Of a stretch of 11,698 nt of DNA, positions 6,395 through 11,698 are shown piece by piece. This DNA is from Candidatus Bipolaricaulota bacterium (GTDB lineage Bacteria; Bipolaricaulota; Bipolaricaulia; UBA7950; UBA9294): contig JAUWNS010000063.1 of NCBI GenBank assembly GCA_030612485.1, positions 1-11,698 on the forward strand, read 5' to 3'. The stretch's first letter is position 1. Each line of letters starts with the position of its first letter. The position numbers and the translations under genes are program-made. The notes under the pieces were generated by a model. The model was not told the DNA's origin, did not search any database, and was given only the letters and a program-made list of their open reading frames with translations.

Positions 6395-6590
6395 TGACTT
6401 TTGCTCTCCAACTCCACGGTCCGCCGACAGTGGTGCGATCTTCTGTTCCAACTCCTCCCACCGCGGGTACAAATCATCGATCTTCTCCCACCAAGTTCGC
6501 CGATGCTCTCTTCCCAACGCCGCGACACACAGCCCCATTAAACTTGCCATGCCAGAACGACGGAGCTACAGGGCAAGCTACGGGGTCGGA
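6395..6590. repeat. Dispersed repeat, copy 2 (internally deleted)
   Basis: It matches copy 3 from ACTTTTG and CCAACTCCACGG through TTCTGTTCCAACTCC, CCCACCAAGTTCGCCGATGC (6487-6506) and GCCAGAA...GGAGCTACA. It lacks the stop codon and hairpin of the other copies: 6430-6438 goes directly from CAGTGG to TGCGATC, a gap of about 27 nt relative to copy 3. The minus strand still encodes REHRRTWWEKIDDLY and PRWEELEQKIA, but the frame runs on past the lost stop. Copy 3 begins immediately after it, so the two are in tandem. Confidence 0.75.
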
Positions 6591-6811
6591 TCTTTACTTT
6601 TGGTGTTTTGCCCTCTAACTCCACGGCCTACCAACAGTGGCGCGGCGGCAAATCGCCGCTACTGTGGCGCCATCTTCTGTTCCAACTCCTTCCACTGCGC
6701 ATACAGATCATCGACCTTTTCCCACCAAGTTCGCCGATGCTCTTCTCTCAACACCGCACTACACGCTCCTTGAATTTGGCACGCCAGAATGAGGGAGCTA
6801 CACTAACGCTA
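6591..6811. repeat. Dispersed repeat, copy 3
   Basis: This is the fullest copy. It contains GGATCTTTACTTTTGGTG, CCCTCTAACTCC, a hairpin with outer ACAGT/ACTGT arms (6634-6638/6661-6665) and inner GCGGCG/CGCCGC arms (6642-6647/6654-6659), and CCCACCAAGTTCGCCGATGC (6721-6740), which is identical in copy 2. On the minus strand it encodes SAVLREEHRRTWWEKVDDLY and AQWKELEQKMAPQ, followed by TAG at 6661-6659, the same terminal pattern as the ABC-F-like fragment in copy 1. No start codon opens this frame, and a stop closes it near 6807. The right end of the repeat runs into the promoter and ribosome binding site of the small ORF that follows. Confidence 0.75.
6776..6804 (+). promoter_or_regulatory. 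Possible promoter of the 39-residue ORF
   Basis: TTGGCA (6776-6781) and TACACT (6799-6804) have a 17-nt spacer. Transcription would start near 6811, almost at the AAGGAG, giving a very short leader. The corresponding place in repeat copy 2 reads TTGCCA and TACAGG, a weaker version. Confidence 0.35.
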
Positions 6812-6825
6812 AGGAGATTCTAAGC

Positions 6826-6945
6826 ATGAAGATGACCGGCAAGAAGAAACTCGTAGGAACGTTTCTCATCGTAGGAACCCTTGCTATCTCGCTCATCATT
6901 GTGTGCAACCTGGATCAACACTACTGCTGTTCCGGTTGTTCTTGA
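6826..6945 (+). CDS. Small single-pass membrane peptide with Cys-rich tail, 39 residues
   Basis: This ORF was found by reading from a strong Shine-Dalgarno sequence: AAGGAG (6811-6816) lies 9 nt before ATG. The product starts with a basic segment MKMTGKKK, continues with one hydrophobic helix LVGTFLIVGTLAISLIIV (9-26), and ends NLDQHYCCSGCS with Cys at 27, 34, 35 and 38. The layout (basic start, single helix, short polar tail) is that of many small membrane proteins, including type I toxin peptides, but there is no family match I can name. The sequence before Cys27 (LIIVC) is a poor lipobox. Transcription from 6776-6804 is plausible. The gene starts at the right end of repeat copy 3, so it may be carried by, or be a passenger of, that repeat. 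It could also be a chance ORF. Confidence 0.45.
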   Translation: MKMTGKKKLVGTFLIVGTLAISLIIVCNLDQHYCCSGCS

Positions 6946-7273
6946 AGGCAGCAACCAGCAGCGACAGAGATTCCGCTGTTTCAGCCTCAGGAACTTCAGT
7001 CTAGGTTGAGAGCGCCTTGTGACCTCATCCCAGCAAGAGTCAGTATGCTACGTATTCAGGGTCGATGTCAAGAAAATACCAGATCCTACATGGCTACAGA
7101 ATAAAGAACTCTTTCCTTCTCGATATGCGATTCTATCTGTGTTAGCTGCCAATTTTAGGCCCAAAATTGCGGGAAACTTCGGGTTAGTGAAGCTCGTACC
7201 CCTGTGCAGAGCACAACAGGCCATTGCTATACCTTCATCCGCGGTAAAGTTGGGCTGAATCCGACGCAACAGG
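6946..7273. other. Gene-free spacer between the small ORF and the lipid kinase gene
   Basis: Short ORFs occur on both strands but none has a supported start or a recognisable product. One AT-rich perfect inverted repeat is visible, CAATTTT/AAAATTG at 7150-7156/7163-7169 with a 6-nt loop. It lies about 105 nt beyond the lipid kinase stop codon and could be the 3' end of the minus-strand transcript, but it has no T-run of the usual kind. No tRNA-like or other RNA gene was seen. Confidence 0.4.
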
Positions 7274-8179
7274 TTATCCCGATGGTGGCGCGATCACCTG
7301 GAGCGCTTTCGGGGCGACAGCGACCTCGAACGGGCTTTTCGGAAGGCGGTATACTTCGCCGTCGATATGGGCGATCAGCTTCGCCGGCGAGGAGACCGTG
7401 ACCGATCTGTCCTGATGGTAGTGCACCTCGTTAAGCTTCAGATGAGCTCCTTTACGTGCCTTTGGCAGGTTTATCAGTCGCTTGAAGCGAGATGAGAAGT
7501 CCTCAATCGCGGCAATATCGACTAAGCCATCGTCTATCTCGGCGTGTGGGGCAAGCTTGAATCCGCCACCGGCATACTTGCCGTTCGTGATTCCAAGTGA
7601 GATGAAGTTCCTCTCCTCGGTCCAATCGGTGCCGGTCAGTTTCACTGGGAAGGCTTTGAAGCGGATGACCTCCTTAATTGCAGCGTAAAGATAGGCGACT
7701 GCCCCCCGAAGACGCTCCATCTTCAGGACATCCCGGGCTACCTGAGCATCGATCCCGATGCCTAGACCGTTGATGAAGTAGCGATCGCCAACAACGTACC
7801 CGAGGTCGATCGTCCGTTCTTCCCCGGAGATGAGGGTATCGATCGCGTGCATCGGATCGGCTGGGATTCCAATCATGCGCACGAAGTCGTTCCCGCTCCC
7901 TGCCGGGATCACTCCCAGTGGGTAGGATGACTTTGAGTTCAGAATGCCGTTTGCAACTTCGTTGATCGTCCCGTCTCCGCCCATTGCGACGATGTGGGTG
8001 AATCCGGCCTCGATCACCATTTGGGCGACATCGATCGCTTCCAGGGGTTCGTTGGTGAAGTGGAGGTCGTAGTCGAGCCCACGGCGGTCGAGTTCGGCCT
8101 TTACCTGGGGAAAGATCTCTTTGCAGTGGCCCTGTCCAGCGATCAGGTTTACGATGAGGAAGTACCTTCTCTTATTCAT
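7274..8179 (-). CDS. Diacylglycerol kinase-family lipid kinase (DagK/YegS type)
   Basis: This 301-residue protein matches the DAGK catalytic family in length and motif order. It has a first strand ending IVNLIAGQG (Asn11; usually NPxAG, here NLIAG), then the nucleotide-binding GGDGT at 67-71, then PAGSGNDF at 92-99 and NGLGIGIDA at 137-145. In the C-terminal beta-sandwich, KYAGGGFKLAP and AHIDGE are typical. Such enzymes phosphorylate diacylglycerol or a related lipid with ATP at the inner face of the membrane, producing phosphatidic acid. AGGA lies 8 nt before the ATG. Only 33 nt separate it from the DUF1667 gene, so it is probably the last gene of the glycerol-3-phosphate operon, which would link glycerol-3-phosphate use to phospholipid recycling. 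The exact lipid substrate cannot be told from sequence. Confidence 0.88.
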   Translation of the reverse strand: MNKRRYFLIVNLIAGQGHCKEIFPQVKAELDRRGLDYDLHFTNEPLEAIDVAQMVIEAGFTHIVAMGGDGTINEVANGILNSKSSYPLGVIPAGSGNDFVRMIGIPADPMHAIDTLISGEERTIDLGYVVGDRYFINGLGIGIDAQVARDVLKMERLRGAVAYLYAAIKEVIRFKAFPVKLTGTDWTEERNFISLGITNGKYAGGGFKLAPHAEIDDGLVDIAAIEDFSSRFKRLINLPKARKGAHLKLNEVHYHQDRSVTVSSPAKLIAHIDGEVYRLPKSPFEVAVAPKALQVIAPPSG

Positions 8180-8212
8180 GGAAGCGATCCTACGACGAAT
8201 CTTGGTCCGCTG

Positions 8213-8608
8213 TCAAGTCGAGGGGGAATCGCGTCCATCCCCATTCCTAATTCGTTGAACATTGCGGGTGGCGACAAGGTTAGCGTCGGTGCCGAGTAGA
8301 TCTTCTGCTATGACCTGCCCGATATCTACCGGCGCCTCTACCGCGAGGGCTCGTACGAGTTCCATTATCTCTGCAATCAGGTGTTTCGACACGGGGCGAT
8401 CGGTCTTCACCGAGACGAGTGGCCATTCCCCATTGCATACCTTGACGCTCGTGGGGAGCACGCGCATTGGGGCGATTGTCTCCTGGCGAGCGTAGGTTTC
8501 TCCGCGTGGGCATCGATTACCCGTGATCTCTACGACCCTATCACCCTCGGTCTTCACCGAGATCTCACAGCCTACAGGACACGAGACACAGATGAGTTTC
8601 TTCTCCAT
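8213..8608 (-). CDS. DUF1667 Fe-S protein, accessory subunit of the glycerol-3-phosphate oxidation complex
   Basis: The N-terminus of this 131-residue protein carries Cys7-x2-Cys10-x3-Cys14 and a fourth Cys33 in ITGNRCPRG, the spacing of the N-terminal [4Fe-4S] site of molybdopterin oxidoreductases, here without any molybdopterin domain. That is the DUF1667 pattern. The middle contains KVCNGEWPLVSVKTDRPVSK, typical of the family, and the last 20 residues are unstructured in appearance. The ATG at 8608 is chosen over the GTG at 8611 because it shares one base with the preceding TGA stop, and AGGG lies 5 nt upstream. DUF1667 genes are habitually found next to the two flavoprotein genes seen here, so the protein is inferred to pass electrons from the flavoproteins to an acceptor. 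Direct evidence for that role is not in the sequence. Confidence 0.85.
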   Translation of the reverse strand: MEKKLICVSCPVGCEISVKTEGDRVVEITGNRCPRGETYARQETIAPMRVLPTSVKVCNGEWPLVSVKTDRPVSKHLIAEIMELVRALAVEAPVDIGQVIAEDLLGTDANLVATRNVQRIRNGDGRDSPST

Positions 8609-9852
8609 CACGTCCCTGTCACCTCCACTAGGATCTCGGAAGACTGCGCTAACTCCTTCAGCTCGTCATCGGAGATCGTGATCTCGATCATCTCGCTCGG
8701 GCGCACTCCCATCTGCTTCCGGGAGAGTACTCTTCCGACTTTTATTTCAGCCTGGCGCATAGGGCGGGTGACCCGCAGGTAGAGTGTTGTGGGGGTCTCC
8801 GGGGTCAACGCGGTGGGGACAAGGTGGAGAACGTTGTCGCCACGCACGATGGGGATAGAACTGCGAGGAGGGAGGTCGTCCCGGGCGTAATCAGCCGCGA
8901 ATTGGCCGGCCTTCTCGCCCACGGCGGCGACGGAATCGACCAGGTCGAAGATGACCACGTTGTTCCCGGCGGCAAATAGCCACGGGGTCTCTGTCTGCAT
9001 CCTGGAGTCGACGCGCGGCCCCTTGTTCAACGGATCGAGGTTCACGAACGGCAGGATCAACTCGTTCTCCGGAATCAGGCCGACCGAGAGGATCAGGGCG
9101 TCCACCTCGATATCCTCTTCGGTACCGGGGATCGGCCGTCCGGCCTCGTCCACCCGGGCCAGAGTTACCCCTGTTAGCCGATCACGGCCGTGGATTTGGG
9201 TGACAGTGTGGCTCAGCAAGAGCGGTATATCGTAGTCCTCCAGGCACTGGACAACGTTCCTCATCAATCCGCCGGGGAATGGTGTGAGTTCGGCAACCGC
9301 GGCGACTTCTGTCCCTTCCAGGTGGAGTCGCCGTGCCATGATCAGACCAATATCACCCGATCCGAGTATGAGGGCGCGCTTCCCCGGAAGGTACCCGTGG
9401 ATATTCACGAACTTCTGGGCAAGACCGGCGGTGTAGATCCCTGCGGGGCGGGGACCGGGTGTGAGCAGGCTCCCGAACGGCCGCTCGCGCGCTCCGGTCG
9501 CCCAGATCAATGCCTGTGGACGGATTCGCATCACCCCGTCCGGGCTCACTGCCTTGATGAGGGGGCTACTGTGTTGAGGGTCGATATCGAGCACGCTGCA
9601 GCGCGAGACCACCTCGGCGTGCGATCGATCCAACTCGGTCAGGAGGCGGTGGGCGAACTCGGGTCCGGTCAGCTCCTCCTGATACCGGTGCAGGCCAAAC
9701 CCGGGGTGGATACACTGATTCAGAACACCACCAGGTTCCTCATCCCGCTCGAGAAGGAGCGTTCTCGCCCCGGCTTGGGCCGCCGCAGTGGCTGCGGCCA
9801 TCCCTGCCGCGCCACCACCGATGACCAATACATCCACGTTATCACGCGTCAC
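8608..9852 (-). CDS. NAD(P)/FAD-dependent oxidoreductase, second flavoprotein of the glycerol-3-phosphate locus
   Basis: This 414-residue flavoprotein belongs to the pyridine-nucleotide-disulphide oxidoreductase superfamily. It starts with the FAD-binding VLVIGGGAAGMAAA (GxGxxG at 12-17), has ATG at 118-120 and a second dinucleotide site LILGSGDIG (162-169, NAD(P)-type), and closes the FAD site with LFAAGN (292-297). There is no CxxxxC redox disulphide near the N-terminus; QCIHPGFG (46-53) takes that place, as in HcnB/SoxA-like oxidoreductases. The start is the GTG at 9852, which overlaps the stop of the preceding dehydrogenase (GTGA) and lies just before the nucleotide-binding strand. A longer frame to 9960 is only the out-of-frame end of the upstream gene. 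It probably passes electrons from the dehydrogenase to NAD(P) or to the Fe-S protein encoded next. Confidence 0.87.
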   Translation of the reverse strand: MTRDNVDVLVIGGGAAGMAAATAAAQAGARTLLLERDEEPGGVLNQCIHPGFGLHRYQEELTGPEFAHRLLTELDRSHAEVVSRCSVLDIDPQHSSPLIKAVSPDGVMRIRPQALIWATGARERPFGSLLTPGPRPAGIYTAGLAQKFVNIHGYLPGKRALILGSGDIGLIMARRLHLEGTEVAAVAELTPFPGGLMRNVVQCLEDYDIPLLLSHTVTQIHGRDRLTGVTLARVDEAGRPIPGTEEDIEVDALILSVGLIPENELILPFVNLDPLNKGPRVDSRMQTETPWLFAAGNNVVIFDLVDSVAAVGEKAGQFAADYARDDLPPRSSIPIVRGDNVLHLVPTALTPETPTTLYLRVTRPMRQAEIKVGRVLSRKQMGVRPSEMIEITISDDELKELAQSSEILVEVTGT

Positions 9853-11279
9853 CGGCGCACCACCCCGTTCAGCATGCGGCTTCCATTCCCGCGCAGTGTT
9901 ACGTCTTCCGGGGAGATGCCGAGCTCGCGTGCCAGGATCAGGAGGATCCTGTCCGTGCAAAAGCCGCCCTGACAGCGCCCGAACCCGGCGCGTGTGCGGA
10001 ACTTCACCCCGTCCAGGCTGCGCGCGCCGCGACGGATCGCCGCCACGATCTCCCCTTCAGTCACGCGGTTGCACTGGCAGATGACCCGTCCGTAGCGCGG
10101 GTCCTTGCTGATCAACTCATCCCACTCTTCATCCGGGAGCTCGGTCACCCGCGGCAACCCATTGCGAAGCGGTTGAAAGGAGGGTTTCTTCGCGAGGGAG
10201 AGCTCGCTCGCCATCACCTCGTGAACGAGGAAGCGTGCGACGGCCGGAGCGGCGGTGAGCCCGGGTGAGCGCATCGCTGCCGCCTGGAAGAATCCCTGTA
10301 CTTCACTCTTGCCGACGACGAACTCCTTCCTTGGGGATTCCGGACGCAGCCCGGCGAAGGTCTTGATAACGAGAGAAAGGTCGATGGTCGGAACGAGCCG
10401 CCGTGCCCCATCGATCGTCTTTTTCATCCCGTCTGCAGTCGTCTCGCGCGAGTCATTCTCCTCGCGAGCAAGGTCCTTCGCGGTTGGACCGAGCAGGATT
10501 CCACCATCCACGGTGGGGAGGACCAGGATCCCCTTGGAGGTCTTGCTCGGGGTGGGGAAGATCACCGAGTTGACTAACCCATCGGCCTTCTTGTCGAGGA
10601 GGATGTATTCGCCGCGGCGGGGGAAGAGGTTGGGTTCGGAAAGGCCAACCATCTGCGCGATCCGGTCGGCGAAGAGGCCGGCAGCATTCACTACCGCGTC
10701 GACTGGGTACTCTCCCTGCGGAGTAGTGATCCCACATACGCGGCCGTCCCGCATCCGTATTCTGGTAATCTCCTCGGCGAGGTGGAGGGTAAGTCCGTTC
10801 ACGCAGGCGTTTTCCACCGCGGCGATAGCGAGGGTCCACGGCTCGGTGATCCCAACGGTTGGGGACCACAGCCCGGCCTTCACTCGCGGGTTCAGGTTCG
10901 GCTCGTGGGCGAGGACCGCCGCGACGTCGTGTAGATCGAGGCCGGGGATCCCGTTCTCCTCCCCTTGTGCGAGGAGTGCCTTTAGGGCGGGTAGCTCCTC
11001 CTCGCTGAGGGCGACTGTGTAGGCTCCACAGCGGTGGAAAGGGACATCGAGCTCCTTGGTGAGCGCCGCGTACAGCTCGTTCCCCTCGATGCAGAAGCGG
11101 GCGCGTGGTGACACCACCGCTTCGTGGAACCCGCCGTGGACTATCGCCGAGTTGGCCTTGGTCACCCCCCAACCGATGTCGATCTCCCGCTCGAAGAGGT
11201 GGACATCCGCACCATAGCGCACGAGTTCCCGCGCGATGAGCGCGCCCACTATACCGGCCCCGATCACGACAACCCTCAT
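9849..11279 (-). CDS. glpA: FAD-dependent glycerol-3-phosphate dehydrogenase with C-terminal BFD-like [2Fe-2S] domain
   Basis: This 476-residue protein has the FAD-binding MRVVVIGAGIVGALIA (GxGxxG at 7-12, Glu30 ending the second strand), a DAO-type substrate domain with VHGGFHEA, VNAAGLFADRIA and FAGLRPESPRKEFVVG, and a C-terminal BFD-like domain. The four cluster cysteines are Cys401 and Cys403 (ICQCN) and Cys436 and Cys441 (RCQGGFC), spaced C-x1-C-x32-C-x4-C as expected for a [2Fe-2S] site. This is the layout of the anaerobic GlpA subunit, which oxidises sn-glycerol-3-phosphate to dihydroxyacetone phosphate. The ATG at 11279 overlaps the glycerol kinase stop (ATGA) and has GGAG 5 nt upstream; the longer frame to 11327 is discarded. 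No GlpC-like membrane anchor is visible, so electrons probably leave through the next two gene products. Confidence 0.9.
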   Translation of the reverse strand: MRVVVIGAGIVGALIARELVRYGADVHLFEREIDIGWGVTKANSAIVHGGFHEAVVSPRARFCIEGNELYAALTKELDVPFHRCGAYTVALSEEELPALKALLAQGEENGIPGLDLHDVAAVLAHEPNLNPRVKAGLWSPTVGITEPWTLAIAAVENACVNGLTLHLAEEITRIRMRDGRVCGITTPQGEYPVDAVVNAAGLFADRIAQMVGLSEPNLFPRRGEYILLDKKADGLVNSVIFPTPSKTSKGILVLPTVDGGILLGPTAKDLAREENDSRETTADGMKKTIDGARRLVPTIDLSLVIKTFAGLRPESPRKEFVVGKSEVQGFFQAAAMRSPGLTAAPAVARFLVHEVMASELSLAKKPSFQPLRNGLPRVTELPDEEWDELISKDPRYGRVICQCNRVTEGEIVAAIRRGARSLDGVKFRTRAGFGRCQGGFCTDRILLILARELGISPEDVTLRGNGSRMLNGVVRR

Positions 11280-11698
11280 GGGATCTCCATCTCCCAGCCT
11301 TTGGCCCGCTCCACGGCCCGCGTCCAATTGGCGAGGAGCCGCTCCCGCTCAGCTTCCTTCATCAGCGGCGTGTAGCGCCGTTCCACACGGTAGAGGCTGC
11401 GCAAGGCGGCTAAGTCCTCCCAGAACCCGATACTGACCCCCGCGGCGAACGCTGCACCGAGGGCGGTCGTCTCCAGGATGGACGGCCGCACGAGCGGAAT
11501 CCCGAGGAGATCACTCTGGAACTGGCAAAGGAACTCGTTTCGTGCCGCACCGCCGTCAATTCTAAGCTCGCCCAGGCGTTCCCCGGTATCATGTTCCAGT
11601 GCGCGTATTACGTCGTATGTCTGATAAGCGATCCCCTCGAGCGCCGCACGCACGATATGCTCTCGCCGTGTACCGCGTGTGATCCCGAGGATCGTACC
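11276..11698 (-). CDS. glpK: Glycerol kinase, C-terminal part; 5' end outside window
   Basis: The frame is open to the right edge, so only the last 140 residues of about 500 are seen. They begin GTILGITRGT, then RREHIVRAALEGIAYQTYDV, then LRIDGGAARNEFLCQFQSDL and ETTALGAAFAAGVSIGFW. These are the C-terminal ATP-binding and family-signature blocks of FGGY glycerol kinases, which make sn-glycerol-3-phosphate from glycerol and ATP in the cytoplasm. The stop overlaps the dehydrogenase start (ATGA), so kinase and dehydrogenase are coupled and the product of one is the substrate of the other. The ribosome binding site, start and operon promoter lie beyond the window. Confidence 0.93.
   Translation of the reverse strand, partial: GTILGITRGTRREHIVRAALEGIAYQTYDVIRALEHDTGERLGELRIDGGAARNEFLCQFQSDLLGIPLVRPSILETTALGAAFAAGVSIGFWEDLAALRSLYRVERRYTPLMKEAERERLLANWTRAVERAKGWEMEIP

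Noticed and set aside
6344..6550. Minus-strand 68-residue ORF with an apparent ATG
   Set aside because: It is the internally deleted repeat copy 2. Its frame exists only because the stop codon was lost, and the matching copy 3 has no start.
7019..7258. Plus-strand 79-residue ORF with GTG start
   Set aside because: No ribosome binding site, no recognisable product, and a low-information composition.
7048..7269. Minus-strand 73-residue ORF starting just after the lipid kinase stop
   Set aside because: TTG start with no good ribosome binding site and no family resemblance; position alone is not enough.
9853..9960. N-terminal extension of the second flavoprotein
   Set aside because: It reads the end of the dehydrogenase gene in another frame and precedes the FAD-binding strand by 36 residues; the GTG at 9852 with GTGA overlap is better.
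9190..9972. Long plus-strand ORF of 260 residues
   Set aside because: Antisense shadow of the second flavoprotein gene, whose motifs are clear on the minus strand.
10255..11022. Long plus-strand ORF of 255 residues
   Set aside because: Antisense shadow of the high-G+C dehydrogenase gene; Arg/Ser/Pro-rich with no domain.
11280..11327. N-terminal extension of the glycerol-3-phosphate dehydrogenase
   Set aside because: It overlaps the glycerol kinase coding end, and the ATG at 11279 starts exactly at the FAD-binding strand with GGAG upstream.
1..11698. CRISPR array, tRNA or rRNA genes
   Set aside because: No regularly spaced repeats, no T-loop-like signatures and no rRNA-like blocks were seen on either strand.

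Overview
The window reads as bacterial chromosome, probably from an anaerobic or fermentative lineage. It has compact minus-strand operons with 1-4 nt overlaps, and an anaerobic-type glycerol-3-phosphate oxidation locus (glycerol kinase, FAD dehydrogenase with a [2Fe-2S] tail, second flavoprotein, DUF1667 Fe-S protein) of a kind I associate with Thermotogae, Firmicutes and related anaerobes. I cannot name the organism. Base composition changes along the window: a spot count gives 29/60 G+C at 3001-3060 inside the histidine kinase gene and 39/60 at 10621-10680 inside the glycerol-3-phosphate dehydrogenase gene. The left half therefore looks like an accessory island and the right half like core genome.

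Left part (1-5073, plus strand). An IS110-family transposase gene enters from the left edge and ends at 698. It is followed by about 360 nt without a gene but with five hairpins. A good promoter at 1003-1032 then leads into three genes joined by two ATGA overlaps: a 947-residue soluble hybrid of sensor-like domains and a histidine kinase core, a 169-residue stand-alone receiver protein, and a 219-residue protein with two membrane segments and a coiled coil. No DNA-binding output domain is present. I read this as a self-contained phosphorelay-to-membrane module of unrecognised function, and it is the best candidate here for an undescribed system.

Middle part (5074-7273). This is a repeat-rich accessory stretch. 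Three related sequences (about 5098-5345, 6395-6590 and 6591-6811) all carry, on the minus strand, the coding end of what looks like an ABC-F ATPase, and copies 1 and 3 also keep its stop codon and a hairpin beside it. A minus-strand MazF-type toxin/ribbon-helix-helix antitoxin pair lies between copies 1 and 2. Its promoter lies just upstream of the antitoxin. Directly after copy 3, a short plus-strand ORF (6826-6945) with a strong Shine-Dalgarno sequence encodes a 39-residue single-pass membrane peptide with a Cys-rich tail.

Right part (7274-11698, minus strand). Transcription runs leftward: glycerol kinase (3' part only), FAD glycerol-3-phosphate dehydrogenase, NAD(P)/FAD oxidoreductase, DUF1667 protein, and after 33 nt a diacylglycerol-kinase-like lipid kinase. 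Together they would phosphorylate glycerol and oxidise glycerol-3-phosphate to dihydroxyacetone phosphate. The lipid kinase links the cluster to glycerolipid metabolism. The operon promoter lies beyond the right edge.
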